Source: Onstottus_B arcticum
Lineage (GTDB): Bacteria; Acidobacteriota; Blastocatellia; UBA7656
Reading direction: 5' to 3'
NCBI GenBank assembly: GCA_038040485.1
Contig: JBBPIE010000017.1
Span: 68,099 to 132,098 of the forward strand
DNA length: 64,000 nt
This document shows positions 8,893 to 19,270 of the stretch, in pieces. The position numbers were made by a program, and so were the translations under genes. A model generated the notes under the pieces. It was not told the DNA's origin. It ran no database searches and saw only the letters and a program-made list of their open reading frames with translations. The first letter of the stretch is position 1. Each line of letters opens with the position of its first letter.

Positions 8893-10792
8893 CATAAGCG
8901 AAACCGGCTCTCAGAGCCACTCTCGGACCGAACAGCAAAGCTGTGCCGGCTACAGGTTCCGGATTGATCCTGGTGTAGGTGCCCTTCTGCTCGCGATAGA
9001 TGTTGAAGCCGAGGTTGCGCACTTCGTAGCCGGTCTGCCACTCGAGCAGGACTCGATTGTCGACGCGAGTGGCTTTCATCTTGACCATCGCGACATCAGT
9101 CGGCGCGTTCTGCCCCGCGATCACCCAGGAAGAGAATCCAGTGACAGTCGCGGTGACGTGATTGTTTGTTGTATCTGGCGTTCCGCCCTTTGGTTGCCAA
9201 GTTGCGGGTGTTCCTGCCTCGAGTCTCCAAAGTTGCAACATGGTTTCATCAGTGTTGCCGTTCAGCTCGGAGTCTTTGTAGCGGAGCCGCAGAGTAGCGC
9301 CTGTACCGATGGTGCCAGTGCCCGGGGTCAAGGTGTAAACCCTGGTCACGGCAGATGGGAAGGTGGGCGGTGCTTGCTTGACCAGATTCACCGTCATCGT
9401 GCTGATCCCCCCGCCAGTGCCGCCATTCACCTGAACGTTGACATTCCCGAAGCTCCGGGTCGTCGTGCCAAAGTCGATGCGACTCACAGTGCCGATCACA
9501 TCGCCGGTTCCTGTCGCTGAGGATCCGAGCCCGCCGTTTCCGGTCCCGCTCTGCGAAAGCGTGAACGAAGCGGTAGTCAATAAATCTCCGGTTGTGAGGG
9601 AGAGCAGTCCGGCGCAAGTAAGGTTGCCACTGAGAGTAACGCCCGCCGAGTTGTCGATAGTCAGGTCATTTACGGTAGCCGATGTGGGTGTTGTGGTGAA
9701 CACGCCCGTGACCTGCGCGGCTACACCGTTGTAGGTGTAGTTAGCGCCTGTGCTATAAGTGCGAGTATTGGGAACCTGAATGTTTCCCGTTGCTCCCGAG
9801 GAGGTGATACCGGCAGTTGAGCCGATTTGGATTGAGGCACCGCTTGCCAAAGTAAATGCGGAATTCCCCGTACCCGTAATCGTGGCCGTAGGGCCCATAA
9901 TCAACGTTGAGCCAGAAGGCATCGTGAGTGTCGTATTTTGGTTATGGGCAATATTGCCGATTCCAGACACAGAAACGGTTCCGTTAAAAGTCATGGTACT
10001 ATTTGTGCCGCCGCCGATCGTAAACCCTGCCACAATGGAGAGAGCTCCATCGGGGACGCCAGCATCTACAGTTACAATCGAGTTATTACTTGCACTCATC
10101 GACCCGCCACTGGGAACAGAAACATTTCCATTGCTGTTGATCGTCAGCAAGCCAAGACTGAGCGTAAGTGTTCCCGATGCTGTAAGGGACCCACCTGAAG
10201 CTACGGTGATTAGTCCCCGGGTAGCCGCAGAACCACCAGTTATCAGAACTGTTCCACCACTAGCCACAGAAACAGAACCATTCACTAAGGTTGTTGTACT
10301 AGTTCCGGCCGTGAGTTGTCCTGAGACTGAAACTGTTCCGTTTACCGTAAGATCGGTTCCAGCGCCATTAGCAAGAGTCAGAGTTACCGCACTGTTGACA
10401 GTAATCTGGCCCCCCGAGTCTACTGTCAATTGATCGACCGTAACAGCAGCAGTGACCGTCATTGTGTGGCCACTTAGCACAGTAATAGCACCGTCGGCGC
10501 TGGTTGGCTGATGACCGCAGCTCCACTTCGTTCCGTCGTTCCAGTTTCCGCTGGCAAGAGAGGTGCACTGGCCCCGGGCACTTTCAGCACAGAAGCCAAC
10601 GCAGAGCAGTACGAGCATCGTGCTTACCAGTCGGTTAGCGACGCGAAAAAACATCCCTCGGCGTTTCGCCAGGCTGACACGTGTCTCATCCTTCGCCTGT
10701 CGCCTGAGCGAGTTCGCGATCTCGCGTGCACTAGTGCGGATGCTACGGCCGCTCCGGACAGCCGCCGCCAGGAAAAATCTCGCCTTCTTCAT
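6578..10792 (-). CDS. Exported C25 (gingipain-like) cysteine protease with G8-like repeats
   Basis: A 1404-residue protein from ATG 10792 (GGAGG five bases upstream). A charged extension of ~46 residues precedes a signal-peptide-like stretch (47-74, ending ESARGQ), so a later start is possible. Residues ~75-560 are threonine/serine/glycine-rich beta-solenoid-like repeats beginning with a G8-like motif (GNWNDGTKWSCG). A beta-sandwich (LLEWQTGYEVRNLGFNIYRE) follows, then the C25 domain with His1281 (YGHGS) and Cys1315 (MTCFNG). It differs from its neighbour mainly in the N-terminal half, so the pair looks like one protease module joined to two different surface stalks. It lies in the same orientation as 2121-6218, 359 bases upstream of that gene. 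Confidence 0.9.
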   Translation of the reverse strand: MKKARFFLAAAVRSGRSIRTSAREIANSLRRQAKDETRVSLAKRRGMFFRVANRLVSTMLVLLCVGFCAESARGQCTSLASGNWNDGTKWSCGHQPTSADGAITVLSGHTMTVTAAVTVDQLTVDSGGQITVNSAVTLTLANGAGTDLTVNGTVSVSGQLTAGTSTTTLVNGSVSVASGGTVLITGGSAATRGLITVASGGSLTASGTLTLSLGLLTINSNGNVSVPSGGSMSASNNSIVTVDAGVPDGALSIVAGFTIGGGTNSTMTFNGTVSVSGIGNIAHNQNTTLTMPSGSTLIMGPTATITGTGNSAFTLASGASIQIGSTAGITSSGATGNIQVPNTRTYSTGANYTYNGVAAQVTGVFTTTPTSATVNDLTIDNSAGVTLSGNLTCAGLLSLTTGDLLTTASFTLSQSGTGNGGLGSSATGTGDVIGTVSRIDFGTTTRSFGNVNVQVNGGTGGGISTMTVNLVKQAPPTFPSAVTRVYTLTPGTGTIGTGATLRLRYKDSELNGNTDETMLQLWRLEAGTPATWQPKGGTPDTTNNHVTATVTGFSSWVIAGQNAPTDVAMVKMKATRVDNRVLLEWQTGYEVRNLGFNIYREQKGTYTRINPEPVAGTALLFGPRVALRAGFAYAWWDRGIADCGLRIAECEGIRYWIEDMDLNGHASMHGPFGVERSSGEEAPEVGKEQAPLLGAIGADAAKLGASAPVERVAKLLKPTAAGLAVQAGIASQQAVKLSVKHEGWYRVEQADLLAAGFPASADSLKLQLFVDGQEVPILVTSTSTSPGKGSKPIPAPWDGIEFYGIGIDSAFTDSHVYWLVAGSQNGLRIKTVPSKGGTPAPATFTFAVERRDKVVYFPSLQNGGAEKFFGPVIYNAQAVDQSVTLQHVASTGSATLDVSLQGYTDAPHSVRVLLNGSELGTVQFAGLAKGTAQYSIPQTSLLEGSNQVQFISPAGFSDITMVESVRMSYQHTNTADGNSLRFPATGSQQPTIAGFTSAAVRVLDVTNPGSPQEVETTVEQDGAEYSATVTVPGAGARTLLAFASDQKKTPAALVANQPSSWRTAKNGADYIAVTRKDLISSLQPLANQRKSQGLKTSVVDIEDVYDEFSFGHKTPQALKDFFVYTKTSWKIGPRFAVLAGDATYDPKNYTGVGDFDVVPTRLFESAFSETATDDWFVDFNEDAVPDIAIGRLPVRTPQETATLAEKIISYDSSESVNRVLLVVDHNDGYDFEAADNQLQSLIPATLTVIGIRRGQVGDSAARTQLLNELNLGAKFVNFYGHGSTLVWTNASILTAADAASLGNTDRLALFDAMTCFNGFFHDVSIASLGEALLKAPGGAIAVWASSGMTDAGGQVQMNEEAMRQLFGGGGLTIGEVTARAKAATGNPDVRATWILLGDPATKLK

Positions 10793-11081
10793 ACTGCCTC
10801 CGATGGTACTTCCGATCGAGTGTTGAGTAGTTATGAGTGCTCGTCGGACATTCGCTTAGAGTAAATAGCTAAAAATGAGAATGGACTTATTCTACCATTC
10901 GGGGCGGCTCGGGCACCACCTGAACAGGGAGTGGTGTGGTGACTGCTCGTCATTACTCGGAGGATCGAAAAGTAGAACCCCGTTCGTGGTTCCCTGGGCC
11001 GTTTCGTTGACTGACCCCGGTCGTTTTGATATGACTTGCTAAGAAGCGCTTCGGCGAATCAATCTCACAACAGGAGACACC

Positions 11082-12236
11082 ATGAAGAACCTCAGCGACA
11101 AGGTAGCCATCATCGGCATGGGCTGCACCAAATTCGGCGAGCACTGGGACAAAAGCGAAGAGGACTTGATCGTCGAAGCCGCCTACGAAGCATTCGAGGA
11201 CGCGGGCGTCGAACCCACGCAGATCGAAGCCGCGTGGGTCGGCACACTCGTCTCGGGCATCTCGGGGCAGGCGCTGTCGCGGCCGCTCAAGCTTCAATAC
11301 ATACCGATCACTCGCGTCGAGAACATGTGCGCGACCGGGCAGGACGCGCTGCGCAACGCGGCGTTCTCGGTGGCCGCCGGAGCTTACGACATGGTGCTGG
11401 TCGTCGGGTTTGAAAAGCTCAAAGACTCGGGCTACTCGGGACTGCCCGGCGCTGCTTCGTCGGTGATCGGCGCGGGCAACACGGCGCCCGGAGCATTCGC
11501 GCTTTCGGCGAACCGGTACTTTCACAGGTACGGAACCGGCAAGGAAGAGCTTGCGAAGATTTCGGTGAAGAACCATTACAACGGCGCGCGCAACAAGAAG
11601 GCACACTTCCAAAAAGAGATCACGCTCGAACAAGCGATGAAAGCGCCGATGATCGCTTCACCTCTCGGCCTGCTGGATTGTTGTCCGACTACGGATGGCG
11701 CGGCGGCTGCGATCATCACTCGCACCGAGCTGGCGCCGAAGTTCAACAAGGATTTCGTCACGATCAAAGCGATGGGACTTGCGGTCGGGCCGGGCACCGG
11801 CAGGCTCGACCCGGATTTCGACTTCACAAGTTTTCCCGAGACTAAAGCTGCCGCGAAGCAGGTCTACGATCAACTCGGCATCAAAGACCCGCGCCGAGAA
11901 GTGAGCATGGCCGAGGTGCACGACTGCTTCTCAATCACCGAGATGATCATCTACGAGGACCTCGGGTTCTCGGAACCGGGCAAGGCGAAGATCGACATCG
12001 ACTCGGGCGCGTTCACGTTGAAGGGCGACTTGCCGGTGAACACCGACGGCGGGTTGAAGTCGTTTGGTCATCCGATCGGCGCGAGCGGCTTGCGGATGCT
12101 GTACGAGATATATCACCAACTGCTGGGCAAGGCCGGCGAGCGGCAGGTGAAGGATATGAAGCTCGGGCTCGCGCATAATCTCGGAGGGAACCCCGGGTCG
12201 TTTACGTGTTCGATAATTGGACTTGGGCATGCATGA
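11082..12236 (+). CDS. Thiolase family protein (SCP2-type acetyl-CoA acetyltransferase)
   Basis: A 384-residue thiolase-fold protein, probably catalysing CoA-dependent thiolysis or Claisen condensation of acyl-CoA. Visible features: nucleophile Cys83 in ENMCATGQ, the HDCF motif in the second half, and His330 in FGHPIGASG near the C-terminus. The length is normal for the SCP2/lipid-transfer thiolase branch. The start at 11082 has AGGAG seven bases upstream. An acyl-CoA dehydrogenase follows 1.5 kb downstream, consistent with fatty or branched acyl-CoA breakdown, though unrelated genes intervene. Confidence 0.92.
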   Translation: MKNLSDKVAIIGMGCTKFGEHWDKSEEDLIVEAAYEAFEDAGVEPTQIEAAWVGTLVSGISGQALSRPLKLQYIPITRVENMCATGQDALRNAAFSVAAGAYDMVLVVGFEKLKDSGYSGLPGAASSVIGAGNTAPGAFALSANRYFHRYGTGKEELAKISVKNHYNGARNKKAHFQKEITLEQAMKAPMIASPLGLLDCCPTTDGAAAAIITRTELAPKFNKDFVTIKAMGLAVGPGTGRLDPDFDFTSFPETKAAAKQVYDQLGIKDPRREVSMAEVHDCFSITEMIIYEDLGFSEPGKAKIDIDSGAFTLKGDLPVNTDGGLKSFGHPIGASGLRMLYEIYHQLLGKAGERQVKDMKLGLAHNLGGNPGSFTCSIIGLGHA

Positions 12237-12263
12237 GGATTCGTAGGATCAGGCGAGCGAGCG

Positions 12264-12506
12264 ATGCCAACCGTTTTGCGCGTAAAGGGATATCGATTCT
12301 TCTTCTTCAGCCTTGAGGGGAACGAACCGAGGCACGTTCACGTTGAAAATGCAGAAAGATATGCGAAGTTCTGGCTTGAGCCGGTGACTCTCGCTTATTC
12401 ACGTGGCTTCCGGAGCAACGAGTTGACTGAGCTAAGAAAGCTAATCGAAGAGAACAGAGAGTTGATAGCGGAGAAATGGGATGAGCACCTTAGCCAACAG
12501 AATTGA
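12264..12506 (+). CDS. DUF4160 protein
   Basis: An 80-residue protein with the DUF4160 pattern: VKGYRFFFFSLEGNEPRHVHVE, aromatic-rich and with the conserved RHVHV, then a helical tail (ELTELRKLIEENRELIAEKW). It overlaps the next gene by 26 bases. The DUF4160-DUF2442 pair is common in bacterial genomes and is often regarded as a candidate toxin-antitoxin module; no activity can be proved here. Confidence 0.85.
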   Translation: MPTVLRVKGYRFFFFSLEGNEPRHVHVENAERYAKFWLEPVTLAYSRGFRSNELTELRKLIEENRELIAEKWDEHLSQQN

Positions 12507-12723
12507 ACCCCTGGCGGTCGATGTGAGCTGTACAGACGACGCGCTCACGGTGGTTCTGGCAGACGGACGCGAAGTCTCCGTTCCGGTGGAGTGGTTTCCG
12601 CGATTGCGCGGAGCTACCGATGATCAGCGACGCCATTGGCGGTTGATCGGCGGCGGAATCGGCATTCACTGGCCGGATGTGGACGAAGATATCTCTGTCG
12701 CCAGTCTGTTAGCCATCTGCTGA
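12481..12723 (+). CDS. DUF2442 protein
   Basis: An 80-residue protein. It carries the DUF2442 signature: a strand pair (LTVVLADGREVSVPVEWFPRL) followed by the acidic IHWPDVDEDISVASLL tail. It is the usual downstream partner of DUF4160, with which it overlaps. Likely a DNA- or partner-binding small protein; function uncertain. Confidence 0.88.
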   Translation: MSTLANRIEPLAVDVSCTDDALTVVLADGREVSVPVEWFPRLRGATDDQRRHWRLIGGGIGIHWPDVDEDISVASLLAIC

Positions 12724-12862
12724 ATTCGTCGCGCAAGCATAGAATTGCCAGCGACGCTCGCTTCGCACACAACAACCCTAAATAGGCTCGGACTGTCAAG
12801 GGTACAAAGCCTGCGCGCAAGTTCATAAGATGACAAAGAACAATTAGAAGCGGAGCGAACTG

Positions 12863-13696
12863 ATGACAGGCGGGTTTGAGCACCACTTCAGACGAGTCAT
12901 AGCCGGCGATGTGGAGTCGGTGCGGCAGCGGCTCTCCGACGTGCTCGAAGACTTCGGGTACATCGTCCTTGGCGACACTCCCATCCAGGCAAAGCGTCCC
13001 CGGCAAAAGAGTATCTGGGTTGCAATGGTGTTGGAATACGACACCAAACTCACCATAGCTTTGAAGCCGATCAGTCCCGCCTCGACACTTGCAACCTTCG
13101 ATTACGAGATCGAGCAGTTGTTTACCAAAGCCGAAATGCAGGCGCTCGAGCGTGAAGCCGAAGCGATAATCGCACTCGCCACAACTGTATCGAGCGAAAT
13201 GTTCTGTCCCTCGTGCGGCGAAGAGAACCTCAGGGCTGCCCGCTTCTGCAGGGCATGCGGAAAGCCGGCTGCTCGAACCGCGCTTCCATCCGAGCTAGAG
13301 GTGATGCGACTGACGGCGCTTGGAAGTGCAACTCAGGTAGAGGTAACTCTGGGATTGATTCTTTGCGTGCTTGCTCTTCTAATCAGTCTCCCGATGATTC
13401 TGCTTACCGCAAGCATCAAGGGAGTCGTCTTTGGCTGTATCGTTCTTGCGTTGGGAGAACTGTTGGGCTCATATTTCCTGGTCCTTGGTATGCGGCGTTT
13501 GCACCGGGCGCTTAACACAACCAATCTTCCGCAAGTGGAAATGTCATCAGACAAAACGAAGGCATTCTCGTTGGACGAGAGAGCCGCCTTGCCGCCGCAT
13601 CCGGCTTCGATCGTCGAAGGCACGACTGAGCTGATGACCCCTCAACAAACTCCCGTGGTTGCTCGTCCGGCCAAGGACACCGACTCGATGGGCTGA
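12863..13696 (+). CDS. Zinc-ribbon membrane protein of unknown function
   Basis: 277 residues. Residues 1-110 form an alpha/beta domain with no family I recognise. Residues ~114-132 are a zinc ribbon (CPSC, 11 residues, CRAC). Two membrane helices follow (about 155-180 and 186-208), then a soluble tail rich in Ser/Thr/Pro. Probably an inner-membrane protein with cytoplasmic ends. A weak GGAG-like site (GCGGAGCG) precedes ATG 12863. It stands alone between the DUF pair and the acyl-CoA dehydrogenase. Confidence 0.8.
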   Translation: MTGGFEHHFRRVIAGDVESVRQRLSDVLEDFGYIVLGDTPIQAKRPRQKSIWVAMVLEYDTKLTIALKPISPASTLATFDYEIEQLFTKAEMQALEREAEAIIALATTVSSEMFCPSCGEENLRAARFCRACGKPAARTALPSELEVMRLTALGSATQVEVTLGLILCVLALLISLPMILLTASIKGVVFGCIVLALGELLGSYFLVLGMRRLHRALNTTNLPQVEMSSDKTKAFSLDERAALPPHPASIVEGTTELMTPQQTPVVARPAKDTDSMG

Positions 13697-13700
13697 GACT

Positions 13701-13717
13701 GCGGCCGGGACGGCCGC
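13701..13717 (+). terminator. Possible transcription-end hairpin
   Basis: GCGGCC and GGCCGC are separated by five bases, just after the stop codon at 13696. There is no U-tract, so it may be only a pausing hairpin. Confidence 0.3.
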
Positions 13718-13796
13718 GCTCCCAGGAAACGAGGGTTAGCTCGCTTCTGAGAAGCTTCGACAGCGTGCTAATATTGCGACTCCTCAGGAGGCGCAG

Positions 13797-14963
<1,167 letters not shown>

Positions 14964-14974
14964 AGAAACTGATC

Positions 14975-15430
14975 TTACCTCTCGACTACAACTGTGGTTC
15001 CACGCGTCCACTCGGTCAAGAAATCTTCTAAAGAGAGAACGAGTTCGCCGCGCCATGGGTCCAGCACTTCGACGTCAGTCTCGATCATTTCTATGACGAC
15101 GACCGCGTGGAATTGAGGCGGCATCCCGGACGCTAGCTTCGCTTTCAAATAGGCAATTGGATAAAGGCCCCGAGCCAGTTCTGACTTCAACTCGTCAACC
15201 GTGAGGTTTCCAATCAGCGTGTTTGCGAACCCCAAAGTCTGCGCGGCAATCTTTAGCTTGAAAGGATCAGTTCCGCCTGGCATTAAAGGCGAGTCATACG
15301 TGCAATCACATAATACCCTGAGTTCTTGCTCTGTCTTGGAGACTCCCACTGATGTGAGAACCATCCTTAGGCACGCTGGCACGCAGGAATATGTTGTTTC
15401 CTGCATGTGAAGGAGAGGCTTATCCGGCAT
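14975..15430 (-). CDS. C39-like cysteine peptidase domain protein
   Basis: 151 residues from ATG 15430. The catalytic set of peptidase C39/papain-like bacteriocin-processing domains is visible: Gln10 and Cys16 (QETTYSCVPAC), His108 (FHAVVV) and Asp124 (LDPW). There is no transporter part, so it is a free-standing cytoplasmic or export-independent protease domain. A longer open frame extends upstream but would overlap the preceding gene by 180 bases, so I chose 15430. It overlaps the 3' end of the upstream gene by 11 bases, implying co-translation. Confidence 0.8.
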   Translation of the reverse strand: MPDKPLLHMQETTYSCVPACLRMVLTSVGVSKTEQELRVLCDCTYDSPLMPGGTDPFKLKIAAQTLGFANTLIGNLTVDELKSELARGLYPIAYLKAKLASGMPPQFHAVVVIEMIETDVEVLDPWRGELVLSLEDFLTEWTRGTTVVVER

Positions 15431-16799
15431 GAAGAATCGCGTCCGCCAGTACCATTGCTTTGCGACGAATTTCTTCCATTGGAGTGTGACTGAGGATAAC
15501 TCCGCTCTTCTTGTGTATGAACAAGTCGCCCACCGAGCCGCCTTCACCGTTTGCATACACCAACCATATCGGTACTCGCCAATGTCCGGTGGACCCATCA
15601 ACCTCCGGCTCCTGCGGGCAGTAGCGATCCGGCAAGCGGTTGTAGAATGTCCAGCCTACAGCTATCTGAGTCGCTTCAAGCTGAGAGACATCGTCTTGAA
15701 TGGGTTCGTCTACAAGGTCAACCAGTTCCCGCGGCTCGTCTTGAGCTAATTCTTGTTTGAACTGATCAAGCAACTGCCTGAGATGGTGTTTAGGCTGTCC
15801 TGCATAGTTGTCAAAGCGATAAACAACTTGATTGTCTAGCACCTCAAAACGAACCTCGACTGGCTTTCCGGATCCTTTATGAAGGTGCTCGACTGCTCTT
15901 GGATTAGCCAATTCCGCCTTCTCGAGATGAACGGTGAAACGGCCCACTGGTATGTCCTGACCGAATAGCTTTGTGGGAGCCTCAACTGGATAAGAGAATT
16001 CACCTATGCCAGAAAATGGCGGCATTGATAAGTCGATCATTGAAGGAAGGAGCTTGAACGACATTGCGTTTGCGCGACCACGAAACTCACCCTCAGTAAT
16101 GCCACGAAATATGGTTTCGATTTGCTGCACTTCATGCCCCGAAATAGTCTCGGGAACCGAAAAACAGAGGCCGAAAGACTCTTCAATATATTTCAGCTTT
16201 CGAAATATCTTCGACTTGTAACGGATCTGCTTTTCATTCGCCTCAGTATGAAGGCCGTGCTGGTGCTCAACTTTGGCAATTAGATGATCTAGGTGAAGGA
16301 ACCATTCTCCGGCCATAGCAATAGCGAATACGACCCGCGTGCGCAGCAGCTCGGCATTCACAGTGTCGTCCGAAGCTAGGACGAGAAGCCTTTTGACGTC
16401 GCTTGGTGTCAATCTTGATTGCAGTTCAATGAGCATCTTAGGCCAAGGAGGTTCAGGATGACTCTCGAGGACCATACCGGCTTCGGTAGGCCGGGCCGAG
16501 AATCCTTGTTGTGGAATGGTGAAAACAGCTCCAGGTATTTCCACGCGCCCGTTAACGGTTGGTCGCGCGACGGTGCCTTCGACAGGCGGCCTCGCGGAAC
16601 GTTCATCCTTGATCGCGCCCAAGGAGTCGACTGATCGCAGCGGCCGGTACATAGGGAGCGTAGTCCTACTGAGATCCGACCCCAGAGGAGGTGCGTCGAC
16701 ACCCATCGGAAATGCGTCTGGCACCAGCAACTGCACTTCTGGGAAAGCTTCCCCAACCTCATATGTCGATATGCTCATCACGAAGTCATTATTGGACAA
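15420..16799 (-). CDS. Hypothetical protein, partner of C39-like peptidase
   Basis: 459 residues with no signal peptide or membrane helix. I do not recognise the N-terminal 370 residues (two alpha/beta parts split by a charged linker). The last ~100 residues (HWRVPIWLVYANGEGGSVGD, then IHKKSGVILSH) look like a small beta domain similar to peptidase-propeptide or immunity-like folds. The first ATG (16799) opens the frame about 100 bases from the divergent S9 peptidase gene. It is the first gene of a two-gene operon with the C39-like peptidase, so it is probably its substrate, inhibitor or sensor. Confidence 0.75.
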   Translation of the reverse strand: MSNNDFVMSISTYEVGEAFPEVQLLVPDAFPMGVDAPPLGSDLSRTTLPMYRPLRSVDSLGAIKDERSARPPVEGTVARPTVNGRVEIPGAVFTIPQQGFSARPTEAGMVLESHPEPPWPKMLIELQSRLTPSDVKRLLVLASDDTVNAELLRTRVVFAIAMAGEWFLHLDHLIAKVEHQHGLHTEANEKQIRYKSKIFRKLKYIEESFGLCFSVPETISGHEVQQIETIFRGITEGEFRGRANAMSFKLLPSMIDLSMPPFSGIGEFSYPVEAPTKLFGQDIPVGRFTVHLEKAELANPRAVEHLHKGSGKPVEVRFEVLDNQVVYRFDNYAGQPKHHLRQLLDQFKQELAQDEPRELVDLVDEPIQDDVSQLEATQIAVGWTFYNRLPDRYCPQEPEVDGSTGHWRVPIWLVYANGEGGSVGDLFIHKKSGVILSHTPMEEIRRKAMVLADAILHAG

Positions 16800-16905
16800 A
16801 TCAATTGTTGAAGCAACTCCGTTTTCGGCGAGTACTTGACAGTATGAGACTCACACCTTATAAGCCATAACCAACTTCCCTGACTTCACTCTGATCGGAG
16901 GGCCT

Positions 16906-19020
16906 ATGAACGCTTTCAGACGACTAGCATACGTGCTGTTTCCTCTTGCTCTAATTCTTATTCTTTCGCCGCTTGTTAGTGGTAACGGGTTCTCGCTTGA
17001 GCAAGTGCTTAGCTCTCCGTTTCCGTCGGACCTGATTGCTTCGAAGTCCGGCGACAAGATCGCCTGGGTCTTTGATCACCTTGGCAAGCGCAACATCTGG
17101 GTTGCAGAAGCCCCCGCGTTCAAGGGACGCCAACTAACTCGCAACGACAAAGACGACGGACAAGAGATCACCGAGCCAGTCTTCTCGCCGGACGGCAACT
17201 GGATCGCTTACGTGCACGGGGGGCCTCCGAACACCGAAAAGGAAATCCCTAATCCGACGAGCGACCCGGCGGGCGCGAAACAAGAAGTGTGGCTGGTGAG
17301 CACACGCACGGGCGCGACGGTGAGAGTAGGAGAAGGAAGCTCGCCGAGTTTTTCTCCGCGCGGCGATCGAGTCATCTTCGAGCGCGAAGATCATCTTTGG
17401 GCCTCGGCCGTTCCGGTTGGAGTTTCAAGAGTGGCGGGCGCGGCCAGGAAGATGTTCGAGATTCGCGGCGACGTGAGTTCTCCCGCGTGGTCGCCCGATG
17501 GTTCGAGTCTCGCGTTTGTTTCCTCGCGCGGGGATCACTCGTTTATCGCGATCTACGAGCCGGCTTCGACGCGAATCAGGTTCCTCGAGCCGAGCGTGGA
17601 CCGCGACATCATGCCTCGCTGGTCGCCCGACGGAAAACGCATCGCTTACGTTCGGCTGTTCAACGTAGTCGATACCTTGACCGCGGATAAAGAACGGCTA
17701 CTTCCGTGGTCGATTCGTGTCGTCGGCGTCGCGACCGGGTTGGGAAAGGAAATCTGGAGGTCAGGCAACGCCGAGATGGATTCGTTCTCGCGCCTGCCGA
17801 TGGGCGACGACCAGTTGCAATGGGCAGCGGGCGATCGGATCGTCTTCGCGTCCGAGAAAGACGGCTGGTCGCATTTGTACTCGATTCTTTCGAACGGCGG
17901 ACAAGTGACCGCGCTGACTCCGGGCAGCTACGAAGTTGAAAACGTGACATGGTCGCCTGACCGTTCGTTTGCGGTAGTCGCTTCGAATGCCGGCGACATC
18001 AATCATCGCCATCTTTGGAAAGTGAGCGTCGCGGGTGATGAGCCGCTGCAGCTCACTCAAGGTGACACCATCGAAATGTATCCGGCGATCGTGAACCGCG
18101 GGAAGCAGATCGTCTTCATGCAAGCGAACGCGACGCAGCCGTTTCTTCCGTACATTGCGGCTGCCGACGGAAAGGGGGCCGCGTCGCTCGCGCCTCAAGC
18201 CCTGCCCGTCGACTTCCCTTCCGCTCAATTGGTTCAACCGGAGCAGGTGACATTCAAAGCTTCCGACGGAATGGAGATTCACGGCCAGTTGTTCAAACCG
18301 AAGAGCACACAGGGACGCGCGCCGGCAGTCGTTTTCATGCACGGCGGACCGATTCGCCAGATGCTGCCAACCTGGCATTACAGCTACTACTATCATAATT
18401 CGTACGCGATGAATCAGTATCTGGCGAGTCGAGGCTACGTGGTGTTGTCGGTGAACTATCGTGCTGGAATCGGCTACGGGCGAGCGTTTCGTGAAGCGAA
18501 GCATCGCGGGCCTCGTGGAGCTTCCGAGTATCAGGACGTCGTGGCAGCCGGCAAGTATCTGCGCTCGCGGAGCGACGTCGAAGGCAAGCGGATCGGGTTG
18601 TGGGGCGGTTCTTACGGCGGCTACCTGACGGCGATGGGGCTCGCGAGAGATTCGGACCTGTTCGCGGCGGGCGTTGATATTCACGGCGTTCACGATTGGA
18701 GCAGGCGCGTGGGTCCTTCGCCGTGGGCGACTGGTGATCTTGTGAAACTGGGGAAAGAGTCTTCGCCGATCAGCTCGGTGGACAAGTGGAAATCGCCAGT
18801 GTTGTTGATTCACGGGGACGACGATCGCAACGTCGCGTTCAATCAGACTGTTGAGCTCGTACGAAAGCTACGCGAGCGCGGTGTCGAGTTTGAAGAATTG
18901 GTTTTCCCTGACGACGTGCATGACTTTCTACGCCACGAGAACTGGCTGAAGGCGTATCACGCGGCGGCGGACTTCTTCGACAGGCACTTGAAGGCGACCG
19001 GGAACCGGTCGGCGAAGTAG
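16906..19020 (+). CDS. S9 family prolyl-oligopeptidase-like serine peptidase
   Basis: 704 residues with a signal peptide (1-27). An N-terminal beta-propeller follows with WD40-like PD40 repeats (WSPDGSSLAF, WSPDGKRIAY). The C-terminal alpha/beta hydrolase carries Ser569 (GGSYGG), an acidic cluster at 638-640 (HGDDD) and His672 (DDVHDF), the expected Ser-Asp-His triad of dipeptidyl or acylaminoacyl peptidases. Likely an exported peptidase that trims short peptides in the periplasm. A strong GGAGG site precedes ATG 16906. A heptamer inverted array follows the gene. Confidence 0.93.
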   Translation: MNAFRRLAYVLFPLALILILSPLVSGNGFSLEQVLSSPFPSDLIASKSGDKIAWVFDHLGKRNIWVAEAPAFKGRQLTRNDKDDGQEITEPVFSPDGNWIAYVHGGPPNTEKEIPNPTSDPAGAKQEVWLVSTRTGATVRVGEGSSPSFSPRGDRVIFEREDHLWASAVPVGVSRVAGAARKMFEIRGDVSSPAWSPDGSSLAFVSSRGDHSFIAIYEPASTRIRFLEPSVDRDIMPRWSPDGKRIAYVRLFNVVDTLTADKERLLPWSIRVVGVATGLGKEIWRSGNAEMDSFSRLPMGDDQLQWAAGDRIVFASEKDGWSHLYSILSNGGQVTALTPGSYEVENVTWSPDRSFAVVASNAGDINHRHLWKVSVAGDEPLQLTQGDTIEMYPAIVNRGKQIVFMQANATQPFLPYIAAADGKGAASLAPQALPVDFPSAQLVQPEQVTFKASDGMEIHGQLFKPKSTQGRAPAVVFMHGGPIRQMLPTWHYSYYYHNSYAMNQYLASRGYVVLSVNYRAGIGYGRAFREAKHRGPRGASEYQDVVAAGKYLRSRSDVEGKRIGLWGGSYGGYLTAMGLARDSDLFAAGVDIHGVHDWSRRVGPSPWATGDLVKLGKESSPISSVDKWKSPVLLIHGDDDRNVAFNQTVELVRKLRERGVEFEELVFPDDVHDFLRHENWLKAYHAAADFFDRHLKATGNRSAK

Positions 19021-19040
19021 GTCTGAGTCGTGTTGCCTGA

Positions 19041-19131
19041 TGCGTAATTCGTGAGCCGTGATTCGTGACCGGCCGTCCCCCAATCGATCACGGATCACGG
19101 ATCACGCATCACGGATCACGCATCGCGAATT
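19041..19131. repeat. Inverted heptamer array after the S9 peptidase gene
   Basis: The left part has units like GTAATTC, GTGAGCC, GTGATTC and GTGACCG. The right part has ATCACGG, ATCACGG, ATCACGC, ATCACGG and ATCACGC in 7-base register. The parts are largely complementary. It lies 20 bases past a stop codon and upstream of the ECF sigma gene, where it could end transcription. Confidence 0.85.
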
Positions 19132-19270
19132 CGGTATCCCGCATCATTGCAGTGTTTACCGCTGCCTCCAAAGCTTCTTACCTTTTTTCTCTCAAAAACT
19201 TCTCACCAAACGGAAGAAAAGATTCCAACTCGTGTCTAATAGTTATGTAGAGTAGTGTGGCGCCAGATTC

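Noticed and set aside
2121..10792. Type IX secretion substrates, because of the gingipain-like domain
   Set aside because: All three C25 proteins end right after the catalytic domain; no C-terminal sorting domain or secretion genes are visible.
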